Shown: piece by piece, positions 13,901 to 28,900 of the stretch
Numbering within the stretch: position 1 is the first letter of the stretch
Layout: every line of letters begins with the position of its first letter
Source: Glossina fuscipes
Lineage: Eukaryota > Arthropoda > Insecta > Diptera > Glossinidae
Assembly: GCF_014805625.2 (NCBI RefSeq)
Contig: NW_023998415.1
Coordinates: 29,074,470 to 29,138,469 of the forward strand
Reading direction: 5' to 3'
DNA: 64,000 nucleotides
Notes under the pieces: model-generated
What the model saw: only the letters and a program-made list of their open reading frames with translations
What the model was told of the DNA's origin: nothing
Database searches by the model: none
Translations under genes and position numbers: made by a program

Positions 13901-16900
13901 TATGTTTATGTTCTTGTTTTCAACGGAGAAGGGTAATGATCTTTCCCATCAAAAAAGAAAAAAAAAAAATATATTTAATCAAAGCACAAATTGTGAATTT
14001 ATTTTTACTTTGAAAATAATACAATTTTGCGTCACAGAAACCAATGTAATCCATAAAGGAATGCTCGAAAAGTCCTGAAATTTTGATAGGTCTCGTCTTT
14101 GGCTTCACACTCTCTAAAAATGATATGGATTTTTGGTGAAAAGTGATATTAACTATTATCGATCGATGTGTAACTTCTACTAACAGGAATGATCACTGAG
14201 CGTCCGCATCGCGTAACAGATAATTAGCCGCCATTAAGACAATCATTGAAATAAAGAACGATTACGCGTCTCTCGCTTCTTTTCCCTTCAAACACTTATT
14301 GATGTAATACTGATATAGACCTGGCAGACTACATATGCTTATGAACCATCAATCAACGATTGATGAACATGAGAGAATCTCGCGTTACTTAAGAATAATT
14401 AGACAATTCATTGCAAATCTGCCGCTCTATCATTCATTAATGGGAATAAAACTCAAACAAGCTAAAAAAAAAAAGAAGAAAAGTAAACCCACAATGCGGT
14501 TTTTATATGTACAATTAGACCGCTTGCACCCTGGAATGAATTGCTTTGCTAGCTATTGTCATCAAATCGGAAAACAAAAACAAATTGGCTAGCAGAAGTC
14601 ACCCACTATTGACAGAGGTTGTATTGAAGCGTCCCTTTCACTTTGCAGCCTATTCGACTTGTGTTGTTAGATAAGCGATTCCGGATGTTAGGCTTTGTTT
14701 GTCCGACTGTTTCCGTGTTTTGTCCGCAAAGGATATTAATAAATGTCCAAAACAAAAAACATGGGTGTGTGAGATGTGACTTGCATGTTTCGCATCCAAC
14801 GCGATCGCCAAGGCATAGGTTAGGTCTGAAGACGTCTTAATCAACTTAATGCAACGATCACTTGAGTTGTGAAGGAACTATGTTTTCACTCGCTGTTCAG
14901 GTAAAGCACGCATGACGGCTGAGTGTTACTATATTGCTTCACTGGGTTTCACTGGGTCACATCATCAGCAATTCCTGTTTCAGCGATCTCATAGGCCACG
15001 CGCTATTGTTTCATTCCGCAAATTAATAAATGATAACATGACAGAAAGCTAACCAAAGCATGTAATCATTTTTTTTTTTTTTTGCGATTAATTTGACTTA
15101 TCAATATTATACTTGTACGTATGTATTCCTTTTCTGGAATCTAAAAAAATGCTTTTAATTAAAGTCAAAATTCTTGCAATGATAGTGTCAACCTACCATG
15201 ATTTACATTATATGTTAGTTCGTCTCGAATTGTTGAGCAGGCAAAGTTATCTAACAACTAATAAATTCTTGAAAATGTATAAACATATGAAACAGGAATG
15301 CAAAAGGGGGACTTGCAAAGTTATCCAGCTGCTAACATAAAAAGAACAGATGCTCACAAGTGCATGCATATGTCAATTAAATGTGTACAATAAAAAGAAA
15401 CGTTTCATTTTTCTGAGAAACAAAAGTCCAAATATCATAATATGCAGGCAGGGTTGAATTGTTTTATGCCCGATACCGATATGGTTACATTTTACAAAAA
15501 CAAAAAAAAAAAAAAAACAAAAAAAAAGTGCATGCGCACATCGACATTCGATGCTCGGTACAAAACTCTTGGCAACTGAATTATAATGTTGGCGCCAAAA
15601 AGGCTTATTATTCGATTCAAATTTATTGTTAGCTCAGCCATTTTTTCTTAAACAATTATTGTCGGATATAGAATAGATATGTCGCATAGCAATGCCCTGA
15701 GAGCGAAAGTGTGTGTGTGGATGACTCATTGAAGCAAAATCGCTATTTATTGAGAATGTCAATATAAGTCTTTGAAGAGGTTTTCAATAAAATTAATTAC
15801 CTATGTATTTATAATAAAGTATTGTTCATCGCTAGTTCATATATCTTCCAGTTTGTAGGGAGAATATGCGATTTCCGTGCCTAAAGACAACATAACTCTG
15901 TTAAGGCTATCAATAAAAGGGCTCCTTTTCTAGGTACCGTCGTAGAGATGAGAACACTGTCCGCGCACACTGTATAGATGATAGCGATAGCTTGCAATGA
16001 GTATTTTTCAGAAGGAGTAATGTGTTCTGATAGCATCGACACCGTATTTCATGTTGGTATTGCTAACCTTTTATGATCGAGTTTTTTCATATGAGGCGGA
16101 ACTTTATCATGTTAGGAAATCATGTTAAAGATGGGACTTCTTGTATATTGTGCTTTAATATTCGGCCCAACTGCATTCGACAGCGTTAAACTGGAATAAA
16201 CTGTAAGCCACAACACGTAAATAACCCTCCCACCCCAACCCCATCCCAAATAAGACCACCATAGATATTTAGCTATATCCGTGATATTGGCAGTTCGCCT
16301 TGCTTGTATGTCGCTTATTTACACTTTCAATATCGTATCGGGTCCCTTGTACAGCACCATACAGTCATAAGTAAGCAGTAATATTTTCGGAAATTTACTG
16401 AAAAAACGATGGTTCCCGTCAATGGTGTTTCTCTCACAAAAAAACTTTAGCGGTTCACAACTCCAAAACACTGCGCCAAGTACGCTGCAGGGGAATAACT
16501 TGTGCTGGCGCCTGAACATTGTAGATAATGCTTGCATATGCAGAAGCTCAGCATCCTCTTGGAGAACAGCACGAACTTATTCTCATTTTTTCTTATTTGA
16601 ATTCGAGTTTTATGATTTCTGCATTTTGTGTAATCCTAGTAATCTGAGAGCTGATCATTAACGTTTACTTTCATTTTTCATTTTACGAATTCTTCCAATC
16701 TTATAATTGAAAAATAAATAGATTTGTGTTCTACGCGGGAATATTCGGATAAGCGTTTCTCTTGATCGTTAGTTAATCTTAACTAACTAATGGAAAATTT
16801 GTACGCACATCATCGTGTAGTGGCCGTCTCTTCACGGTACCTCTTAAAATTCGTAAATAAAATGATTGGATGATTAAAATTAACTGCTTCGTCGTCTCGG

Positions 16901-18413
16901 CAACATTGGGTTAATAAATTGAATTTTTCTTTAAATGCTAAGGGGAGATTCATCTTTTCGATGATTACTGTCATATGACGGCTTGTCGGGCCAGATGTCT
17001 ATATTTTATGAAGCATTTCGGTCCACGTACGCTAAATGAAAGTTAAAGTTAGCTTTTTGTTAAATAAACTTCCAAGAAATATTTCAACACCACGACGACC
17101 AAGTAGAAAATTTTTGGGAAAAAGTCATCACGTGACGTGAGAAACAATCTCACAGTATTATTAATCGAACTCTTAATGTGAATTGCTATTCGTACAGTTT
17201 CACTCTGGTCTTTATTTTATATCCTTAAATATGTAAAGGTGGCCCGGAAGCAAATCGCTATTAAAACTTAAAAGTGTGCGTCAATAGCGATTGCTAGATG
17301 AAAAAATGCGTCTTTTCTTTTATGCAAATGCTCCTCATTTCAGTCGCATAAAATGATGGGAATTGCGTTGCGTTGTCAAAATCGCTTGCCATATTTCTTC
17401 ATTCATTCATTCATTCATTCATTCATTCATTCGCTCATTCTGCAATAATTTGAATATAGTTTTAAGAGCTTAGCATTTTGACTGGCGGGTATTCAAAATT
17501 CGCCTTAAGGCGAATACATTTTTCTAAATTTATTGTTTCCATTAAAGCGTTTCAAAATGCCATAAAAGGATTTAATTTTTCATTCTATGTTGAAACATGT
17601 TTTGCAGTGGAGAGTTAACCGTTAGTTGTTTTCCGTCGTCGTTTTATTTTCCCATTTATTTTTCCTCTTTTTATTTTACCGCATCAGCAATATGTATACG
17701 CAAACATACACACAAATCTTTTAAAACATTTGGCTGAAATATATTTAACTTGCAAATGTATGAACCGAGGGATCTCTATATGTTTAAACATCTGCCTCAA
17801 TTTTGGCTATTTGGTAAAAAAAAAAAAAAAAAAAATTGATCATAAATCTATTTTGAAATTTTTCTTTTTACAAGATTCATTCTTCTCCTTCTCCTACTCC
17901 TCTTTTCTTTTTTTTTTTGTTTTTTTTTTTAATAATATTTCGGTACGTTTTGCATTATTTTTATTCCACACCTAATTTTTCCTTGGAAAAACTGAAAATA
18001 AAAATTTCACTTTAGACTCACGCAAAATATTTATGAAAGGCGTCATGCAATGAATGCATTGTAGTACGTAGTGCCATCAGTTAAAAAGTATGGTTTTTAT
18101 AAAATGTTCATTTCGTCCTGTTATAGGCAATATAGTATGCGCTGCTGCAGATGTTGTCGTCATCGTTATTATATTTGTTATTGTACGGCATAATAATTTA
18201 GAAAATGTTTTATATAAAATATTATAAATAATTTCAAGCATGTTTTGCGGTAATGACGGTCTCGTCTGGTAATAGTAGAAAAACTATAACGAAACATACA
18301 CATACACACACACACACACACAGAGACAATTAAAACATTAAACATACCAATAGTATGTGTAATCACGACGTTTAAATTACCTATAAAATTCTAAAAATAT
18401 TGCATTAATTTTG

Positions 18414-18444
<31 letters not shown>

Positions 18445-21400
18445 GTTAATTGTTTTGCAAGCTTTTATAACCGCAATCTTTGTGGTTTCAATGATGGCAG
18501 TGCCCTGCTCACTTTTGATCCGGCCTTCAATACACTCTACGTTCCAATTAACTGAAACTCGTTATTCGAAATTTTTAAAGCTTAAATTGCTTATGAAAGG
18601 AACAACACATATGGGCGAGAAAAATTCTAAAAAGATAGCTTCCACAAAGCCCTAACAATGGCTCAGTGACACGGACAGTCAAATAGGTTCGGCCTCATTA
18701 AAATTGTAAAAAGTGAAAAATTGTTTTGCAATGTAATAATAAATCGTATCTCTTGAGATTGGAAATAAAATACGAATTAATTTTTATATAGAACAAGATT
18801 AAATGGATGGAAATTGATGAGCGCATCGTTATTGTGAAGAAGAAATCCGGCCGCATTTCTAGATCTACCACAAAACTTCATCATGAATGCTTTAAAGTTT
18901 TTAACTACCGCCTACCAACATAAAACAAAATACACCTATAAAGTAGAGGTAAAGAACACGCTTAACTTAGTATAACCCCAGACTCGATAGTAGGTGTAGA
19001 GAAAACACCAAAAAATACATAACGCATACAATGTCTGAAAATTTTCATGCAATTTTTGTTGATTAAATAATTCATGCAATTTATGTAATATTGGGGCTGC
19101 CCTGCATTTTAAGTTGGCCAAAGGATACCTAATTGTTTTCTAATTGATCGCTTCGAAAGTTTGCGTGTAGGCTTACTTTCTAACTTTTTCGTTTTTTAAA
19201 GACTGCAAAATACATCTTTGGCCCCAATGCTCACAAATGTTCACAAATGCTCTTATAGAAAAAAGTCTGGAGAGATCAGTTCCTTCCAATCGATGGTCTA
19301 TTCTTTTCATTTCTCTTTATGTTTAACTTAACTCAACGGTATGCGATATACATCTGCTGGGAACATTTACGTTGACTAAGAACATGATCCGACAATAACT
19401 ATTCCCGGATAGGCTACTATGAACGTGTGTAGAGAACTTATGACGACATTGTAATTCATCGGGAATATGTGTACTACTTAGTGTCATTAGAAAAATAAAA
19501 GAACAAATTGTAGAATTTCACTCTTTGCACCCTTTGGCTGTTATTATAACGAAACGTAACAAAATAATTATTAAAATTACGCATGAATTGCTTTACATTT
19601 TTCAACAGCTCCGCTCAAGGCAGTAAGGGTAAGGATGCTTTAAATAAAATTATACAATAAATAAATGCATCACTAACGCAGTTATAATAATATTATGACG
19701 CATTCTCAACTTTCACGCACTCTACTCCAATTTTATTTTATAGATTATCTTACGTAAGAAATCCTGCCTTGTATTTATATGCTACATGGTACATGGTAAT
19801 GACATCCTCTACTTGAAACAGTAAACGTCCGAACGCTTTGTCCTTCGCAGTTCTGTTTCCAATTTTTTAAAGAACCTTTTCCCATAACCTGCGCTTTTTT
19901 CATATCACTACCACGAGTTTGAGTGGTATGCCGACTGTCGAATTTTGCTTTGGCACCTTTTGCTCAGCTCTCTCAACCGCACTTCAATTTAATGCCTAGG
20001 TACCCAGCATATCTTAGATTGCTTCTCTTCTATTCCGTTCGCAAATGTTTCACTCATTAGCGGCTTCACAACTCAGAAATTTCCCATTAACTGTATTGTC
20101 GTTTCGTTTGTTTGGTTGCTATAGCACATAGATCAGTTTTCAGTATACATGTGGGGGGCATTCTATGTCTTTGGTATATTAAATTTGTTAAGGTTGTATG
20201 CAACACCCAGGAAGGACTTGAAATGAACCCAACTGTTATTATACCAATTAAAGTTTGTATGTCCGTTTCTCCATTTCGAAAGTATTCTAATGAAACTTGA
20301 TACACTGAGGTGTTTTCGCCCATAAACGAACATTATTGAGAATGGTTTGCATCGACCCACTTTTTCGATCACTTACCATATAACGCCGTATTTCGACAAG
20401 TCGGTAAACGACGTATTAAACGACGATAAAGTGACGCAGGTTATTTAGTGGAGAGCGTTGGTCAACCATAAAGTAAACGAAAATCCTTGTTGTTGTTGTT
20501 GATACAAAAACAAAAAAAAATTCTCTTTTACGCGAAATACGTCGAAGTTGCTTCCTTACCTAACTTGCACAATAATAAATTTAAATCGCATATATTACGT
20601 AAAGTGAAAATTCAAGAATTTTCAAATTATATAAATATGTATATGTGATTTTATTTATTTACTTTTTTTAAATAAAGTTGAAAAAATTCTTTCTCTTTTT
20701 TTTTGAAACGTATTTGTTAAGGAAGTAATATTCAGAAATTACATTTCTCTTATTTGACTAAGCTAAGTGTGGAATTGACATTATGATTTTCTTTACTTTG
20801 ATATATAGAGTGGCATTTGCAATAAGTAAATCCTCGCTGGTAACGCGATAGTCGTCCGTTTAGATGTACAATTCATTGCCATATTGTGTTTAATGAAAAT
20901 ATAAATATACGCCTTATTTATATATAACTAACTATATATATACATACATAAAATATATATATATAGTCGGTCAATAAGTACGAGGAATAAGTAACAACAG
21001 ATATTATTATTACTTGCAAAATTCAAGTACATTAGCGAATTTTGTCTCCATCAGCTATGATATAATCAGTGCACCGCTGGTTCGGCATTTCGATCCGACC
21101 TTTCATAAAACGTTGGTTCAGAACCGTCAAAGTGGATTGCAATTTTCGTAATGAACTCACCATTTTATCGAAGCGTTTTCTCCTAAGCATCCTTTTGAGA
21201 TTCGGAAAGTGATGACAGTCGCCAAATATCCGATCTGGAGATTACGGCGAATGTTACAGGAATTCGAGCTACGATTCACTCAATATTTTTATTGCAACCA
21301 TCAAACTATCGAAGGTCCACCTGCTTTTTACCTCACCTTTGGGATCTTTCTGGCAATTTTATTCTTCATTCGAACAAATATTCGCTACTCGTTGCTTCTC

Positions 21401-22964
21401 TTTCTTCAATTTACTTGATGAATAGAACCTAATCCGCATCTGAACATTTTTACTTTTTCGATGGTTTTCACCGCATCCTTTCTACTCAACATCAATTCAA
21501 TTTAGGAGTGTGGCGGCAGACCCACATTTCACCCACTTTCACATACCGAGTTTTATTGTTCCAAAAGAGCTTCGAATCAGTCGCATGTTGACATTTTTAT
21601 CCCACTGTGCAGACGAACTTTCTCTTGCCCAAATTTTCTGCTTCTTCACTTTTCTAAAGCGTCAACTACCTTATATACAACTTCACATTTTCGTTATCGA
21701 GATTAATTTTCGAGATTTCTTTGATGTTTTCTAATGCAACCGCTGTGTACTACGTCATTTAAAATCAGCCAACCACCAAGAAATCTTACCTTTGACGGAG
21801 AAGAGTAGTGAATTTTTCCATCAAAAAACAATATTTAATCAATGAACAAATTTTCAATTCAAAAATGAACTGAAATTTTGATAGTCCTCGCTTTATCGTT
21901 GATATTCTCTGAAAATAATATGAATTTTTGTCAACGACGACATACGTATACGTAAATCCGTGTACTTATTGTCCGACATGGGATGTACATATATATAGTA
22001 TATATATATCTCTATATTCTATGTATATCAGACGCAAGCACGAACACATTACGTATAAACGTCTCGTTGTTTTTCCGTTATATTATAAAATTTGGTGCCC
22101 GTGTTTCGTTTTTAGCGGAAGTATGCAACACACAAAATCATTCGATGTCAACAGAAAACAATTTATTCCTACATTCACAATTATAAACGCATACATATAC
22201 ATACCTCGTTCAACATAAAGCATCAAACGGTGCAAAGCTCCCGCGCACTGTCGTTCCTCTACACCAATAACTATTACAATTTCAATGTTTATGCACTTAT
22301 AAAGAACGAACAATCTTACAAACTTATCTGCATGCATACTACTGTACATTCCACTAGTTATGTATGTTTTTAGGACAATATCAAAATGCGAATTTCTAGT
22401 CGGTTTAGTGGAGTGGGCTGCACGAGCAGCATATGCACACCACACCGTGAACATAACAGTATGGCATTTTCTTCTTCTAGTTTTATGTTGACATAGAAGT
22501 TCTTGGCAATCGTTGACTCACTCACTAACTGTCTAACTAAATACCCTAGAAAAGCTTCACCTCTACCGGTTAGTGTTGAACTGTCATTCACAAAAATAAA
22601 AATAAAAAAAAAATTAAAAAAAAAAAAAAAAATATGAGAAAAAAGCAAAAATTGTGGCATTGTTTGTTTTTACTGGTGTTTTTTGTTCCACTTTTCCTTG
22701 GCTCGTTTCTCATTTCATCATAAAATGGCAAACATCACGATTTTGGCGAGCATATGTTTATGTATGTGTTCTTGTGTATACCGTTTTTTTTTTTTCTTAC
22801 TTGTGTAGGAACACAATGTAAATAAATCCTGTTATACATGGTCAGTGATGCGCGAAAATTGCATATGGATTTCATAGTCCATCCGTTATTAAAAACGGAA
22901 GCAGTAGTAACGAAACCCGGTTTTATTGTGGTGCACCTTCAAGTTCATTTGGAAACTCTTTTTC

Positions 22965-22995
<31 letters not shown>

Positions 22996-25900
22996 AAATG
23001 AATAAAATATATGAAGAAAAGATTTTCACCGCAATTATAATGAAATTAAATTTAAATTATCTTTCATGTTGAAAATAGTTGTGTTTTGTTAAAAAAAAGC
23101 TTTCCTCTCGTTTCAGATATAAAATCGAAGTAGCTGGTAAGAGTCTACCATCGTTAACGAATTTGGATAAGGGTCGTTACGGCGTCATAGTGTTCGAGAA
23201 TCTTGACAAGTATTTGCATATGGATAAATGGAATCGTGAATTACTTGATAAATATTGTCGCGAGTATTCGGTGGGTGTTATTGGATTTGTTAGTCCCAGC
23301 GAAGAGACGTTAGTAGCTGCCCAACTACGAGGATTTCCTGTATTTGTCCATACAAATTTGCGGTTACGTGACGCCAGCTTAAATCCGGCTTCGCCGGTAT
23401 TGCGTTTAACTCGGGCCGGCGAAACAGCTTGGGGTGCCTTGCCCGGCGATGATTGGGCCGTATTTCAACATAATCATTCAACTTATGAGCCCATAGAATG
23501 GGCTCAACGCAATTCGCAGGACTACCCTTCAGACAGTGGTGGTCAAGTGCATTTACCTTTAACGACCGTCCTTCAGGATCATGGTCAATTAGACGGTATT
23601 AAGCGTATACTTTTTGGTAGCAATTTGCATTTTTGGCTGCATCGACTACTCTTCCTTGATGCCTTGTCATATCTCAGCCATGGGCAACTAAGTTTGAGTT
23701 TGGAACGTATGATATTAGTTGATATTGATGATATTTTTGTAGGGGAGAAAGGAACCCGTCTACGACCTGATGATGTAAGAGCATTGATAGCTACTCAAAA
23801 AATTATTGCTTCGATGGTACCGGGTTTCCGATTCAATTTGGGCTTTTCGGGCAAATATCATCACCATGGAACGCATGAGGAAAATCTTGGCGATGATTTT
23901 CTGTTGCAAAATGTACACGAGTTCACTTGGTTTTCACATATGTGGAAACATCAACAGCCGCACTTGTACGATAATATTACATTATTGATATCGGAAATGC
24001 AATTAAACCACGCTTTTGCGGAAGATCACAACATTCCTACGACCTCGGGATATTCAATATCGCCTCACCATTCGGGTGTGTACCCGGCCCATGAGATATT
24101 GTACGAGGCTTGGCAAAAAGTTTGGAATATAAAAGTAACTTCCACCGAAGAATATCCACACTTAAGGCCGGCGCGACTTAGAAGGGGATTTATACACCGC
24201 AATATTATGGTTTTGCCACGACAAACCTGTGGCTTGTTCACTCACACAATGTACATTGATCGTTATCCCGGTGGCCGTGATAAATTAGACGAATCGATAC
24301 AAGGCGGCGAATTATTCCAGACAATCGTCTATAATCCAATTAACATTTTTATGACGCACATGTCCAATTACGGATCGGATCGTTTGGCTCTTTACACCTT
24401 TCAGTCGGTCATCAAGTTCCTGCAGTGTTGGACTAACTTAAAATTAGCCTCAGCTCCGCCCATACAATTGGCCGAAATGTACTTTCGCCTGCATCCCGAA
24501 GAAGTTGACCCAGTCTGGGGTAATCCCTGCGACGATCCCAGGCATCGTAAAATCTGGTCAAAAAGCAAAAATTGTGATTCCTTACCAAAATTTTTGGTTA
24601 TCGGACCGCAGAAAACAGGCACCACTGCTCTTTATACATTCCTTTCGATGCACTCCAGTATTGCTAGTAATGTACCCAGTCCTGACAGCTTTGAAGAAAT
24701 ACAATTTTTCAATGGTAAAAACTATTATCGTGGTTTGGATTGGTACATGGATTTTTTCCCAATGGACACAAATGCCAGCACAATACGTTACATGTTCGAG
24801 AAGAGCGCCACATATTTTGACGGCGAAACGGTACCAAAACGGGCACACGCCTTGTTACCACATGCAAAAATTGTAACCATTCTCATTTCGCCTGCTAAGC
24901 GGGCCTATTCCTGGTACCAACATCAACGCGCACACAGCGATGCGATTGCGAATAATTATAGCTTCTATCAGGTTCGTTTCCCTGCTCACACATTTTTACT
25001 AAATCATTGAAAATTAATTGACAAATTATAACATTTGGAATAGTGATGAAGCAAGTGCGCTTTTCATCTGTTTTGATTACGATAACGGCCTCTTTATATC
25101 TTCATATTAGCTAAGCAACTTATATACAAGAATTTTGAAAAATGATTCGTTAAAATTGTTATTGCTTTTATACTTAAAAGCCAATCATTAATAAATTTCC
25201 TCTCTTATCATCAGGGTATTTGAATCCTATTTGTGATGTCTGAACTGCCACTTATCCGCAAACTACCATCACAAGAGGTAATTATTAGGGATTTTCAATG
25301 TCAATGAGCGGAGACAGTGTTGCCTTAATTCAAACATAACGCAATGTACATAGGCACGTAGTCGTTATGGTAAATCTGGTAATCTATGGGATTTCTTTTT
25401 TATAAGAAACTTTATATATATATATAAACGACCGATTGACACCAACATTCCTAAAATGGGGAAATTGTCATTTTAATAGGATTGTTATCATTGTAGCTTG
25501 AGACATAAACATGAAGAAGAAAAAGAATTTTGAAGAAAGTTCTCGACATTATCTATAGAGAAGACTTATCCGCCTGAGTGGCCGAGTAGGTAAGAACGTC
25601 GACTTTCAACTCAATGGTCGTGGGTTCAAATCTCAAGTGCGGTAGAGTTTTTAATAAGGACATATAAGCCACAAATCTATTGGCTTAGTCCATCTCTGTT
25701 CAACAACCAAAAAAAAAAAAAAAAAAAAAAAAAATAGAGAAGACTTGATACTTAGGAATAATTTTGATAAAAAATTTTATGAATTTCATAGTAAAAAACA
25801 TTTACACATTTTTACAGGTTATAACAGCAGCCGATACAGCACCTAAGGCACTCAGAGATTTACGTAATCGCTGCCTTAATCCTGGTAAATATGCACAATA

Positions 25901-28900
25901 TCTGGAACGTTGGCTCTCTTATTATACCGCCCAACAATTGCACATCATTGATGGCGAGCAGTTGCGCCTGAATCCCGTCGATGTAATGAACGACTTACAA
26001 CGTTTTTTGAAAATTCAACCGGCCTTCGATTATTCAAATCGTTTACGATATGATATTAAAAAAGGATTCTATTGTCAAATTGTCAACGAGAAACGTAACA
26101 AATGCTTAGGAAAATCAAAGGGACGCCAATATCCGCCCATGGATGAACGCAGTGCTAAACTATTACAAAGGTAAAAAAAAAGAGAAAAAAAAGAAAGAAA
26201 GAACAAAGAATAACAAAATCTGGCAAAGGAAAGCTTTGAAGCATCATTTTATACTTTTTTTTTTTATTTTCTAATCTTTTATCGATTCATCGGTTCATTT
26301 CACGCGTAATAAGACAATGAAAAAATGTATATTTTCTAGCTGGAATTGCAAATTTTAATCACTCATTGCCGACGTATATACGTTCCTTGTTCTTCTTCAA
26401 CTTTTCGAGTAAAAGTGCGTAGCGAGTAGAGACAGAGTTTGACTAGCCTGGTTACCTGTACGTTGTAATCATGGCTATAATCTCAAAATTTTTACCTACG
26501 ACACCAAACCTAATCTCATTGAACTCTTGTTGAACTCTTAAAGCTCTTAAAGCTTAATCGAATCATTGATTCATCAACAGTTGGCAAAAAACTGCCCGGA
26601 TCGACATTTTAGCCTGAATATTAAAGCTTTTGCTTTATGTCTGTCAAGTGTGAAAATTGCCTAAATCAGAACTAAAGTTCATCGACAGTTACTGCATATA
26701 AGGCCAAGGCAAGTGTTTTGCAATTACCTGCAAAAGTTCCACTTTCCTTAGATCTAGACAAAAAAATTTAGTTTCTAAACCTTTACTGGCTTCTCCAAAT
26801 CGAAACGTATTCCTTTCGAATGCGAGATATCTTAAAATACATCACTGATCGAATTGGGGTCAGAATTTTCACAAGCGTAGTCGTGCTGCGAATTAATGAA
26901 GAGAAAAAGAAGTGAGTTATTGAGATGGAGTTACTGGAAGCTTAAGACTTTTTTTTTTTTAGTTAGACTCTATTCTTCGTTTCATTTAAAGCGGTTTGGT
27001 TTTTTACCTAAAAAAAAAAAAACTATAACAGCCCTTGAAATGTTACCTACAAACTGTACAATCACCTGTGATTCAGTGAAAGATTGTATTATTTAATCTT
27101 TAGTCTGAATGCTTTGATATGATAATGTTGGCGGACACTTAAAAAAAAAAACTGTACATGCACCCAATACTTTCTGATCACAGTATACCCCCCACTGTAT
27201 TTTTACTTTGTATTTTATTGCTGCATACATAAGACATTGTCAAAATGAGAAGTAAAATAAACANNNNNNNNNNNNNNNNNNNNNNNNNNNNNNNNNNNNN
27301 NNNNNNNNNNNNNNNNNNNNNNNNNNNNNNNNNNNNNNNNNNNNNNNNNNNNNNNNNNNNNNNNNNNNNNNNNNNNNNNNNNNNNNNNNNNNNNNNNNNN
27401 NNNNNNNNNNNNNNNNNNNNNNNNNNNNNNNNNNNNNNNNNNNNNNNNNNNNNNNNNNNNNNNNNNNNNNNNNNNNNNNNNNNNNNNNNNNNNNNNNNNN
27501 NNNNNNNNNNNNNNNNNNNNNNNNNNNNNNNNNNNNNNNNNNNNNNNNNNNNNNNNNNNNNNNNNNNNNNNNNNNNNNNNNNNNNNNNNNNNNNNNNNNN
27601 NNNNNNNNNNNNNNNNNNNNNNNNNNNNNNNNNNNNNNNNNNNNNNNNNNNNNNNNNNNNNNNCTTCCCTAGATGATTGATTATTTGAATCGTAATATTC
27701 AATATGCCGAGACAAAAAAAATAATTGTGAATACAAGTTCCTGTTAATAATTTATAAATAGATTCTCTAAGAAGCGTAAATGACACCTATACACTATCCT
27801 AAAGATCGCACAGTTCAGTGATACGAACTTGATCTCAATGCAAATCGGATAAGTATATGAAATCGCAAAGAGCATATTGCGAAACAATATATATGCCATA
27901 ATAATCGGTCAAGTTCAATTTATTTAAGCTCTCAGTGATGTCACGAGTTGCAATATCAGCTGGGAAAAATATATAATGCGGCTGGGGGTACGAAGTTGGA
28001 TGTAAAAAAGAAAAGTCCAATTAATTCAGTCCTCTATTGCGAAAACTCAGAAACGACATTCCGATCAGCCTAATATGAATTGACTGATTCCGTATCCGTG
28101 ATATCCGTAATATATCTCTTGCAACTAATAATCGACGCAACATTCAACAATACATTGTTCCAAGGAACTAAATTTCTTTCATAACGAATCACGTATCTAG
28201 GTCAAAGGAAGGAGCGGAACAAAGGACAACTGCGATGTCCAATACAGTTTCGCAGTAATGTTCTCAAAATGTTCCTGCAATGTTATCCTGAATGGCCAAG
28301 TGTGAGAGGGCATGTACCGGCAATAAGGATAATCAAGGCAACATTTGGAACTTTATACTTTTAATAGTTAACGGTTCTGTGGTCTTAAGAAGATGACGAA
28401 GTTGGATAGTTATCGACATCTTTGCAATGTTTCTTATGGTTGTCATATTTTCTAATGACAAGAAAGTCTCAGCTTTGCATAAATTTGGCGTAAAAACGTT
28501 AAATAAAAATTCCACTTAACGCTTCTTATGGCACGGTTCACTTTGCGCCTTCAATTTGTTTATTTATGGGGCTAGCAGCTTTCTGTTCCGTAAAAGATGA
28601 ACCTTAAAATGAATTGTATGACTTTGACGTTGAATTGTAGTTCTAATGATTTCAAGGAGTGTCCATTTCATTTGTTTACTCTCATGAACACGTTCGCTAA
28701 ATTCTTGTGAAAATTTCTTTAAAAAGATGATATTGTTGCTCTGTTTTTCTGTAGATTGCAGACATAACACGATATGATAGGGTGAGGCCACTCGGTTTAA
28801 CTTCGAAATTAAATAATAATAATAATTATTATTATTATTATTATTATAATTATTATAATAAATTTAGCCAGAGAATAAATTCTAAGATTAAAGTCTTAAA

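Larger units (their letters stand above)
8846..23116 (+). other. sfl: sfl intron between exons A and B (~14.3 kb)
   Basis: Bounded by GTGAGT (8846) and TTTCAG (23111-23116). No coding exon is supported inside. It contains the 400-N gap, old mariner copies near 13.7-14.1 and 21.0-21.9 kb, dispersed repeats near 10.8-11.1, 11.8-12.0 and 20.2-20.4 kb, and many microsatellites: (TA)n 10104-10126, (TCTG)n 10944-10974, (ATTC)n 17398-17432, (CA)n 18300-18322 and (AAAT)n 22967-22999. The open frames here are short and rich in low-complexity residues. Confidence 0.85.

Noticed and set aside
22083..22454. 123-codon minus-strand frame with hydrophobic stretches.
   Set aside because: No recognisable domain, in a TA-rich intronic region; nothing supports a start or splice sites.
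23079..23116. ATG upstream of sfl exon B as a start codon.
   Set aside because: It lies in the intron just before a good acceptor; family similarity starts at YKIEVAG and exon A joins there in phase.
24505..24876. 123-codon + frame inside exon B.
   Set aside because: Shadow of the sfl reading frame, with no family similarity of its own.
25570..25645. tRNA-like sequence as a functional tRNA gene.
   Set aside because: A and B boxes are present, but it is the head of a SINE with poly(A) tail and target duplication, and related heads occur in three other copies.
27178..27786. Open frames of 143-202 codons.
   Set aside because: Produced by the second 400-N gap; the flanking residues show nothing.
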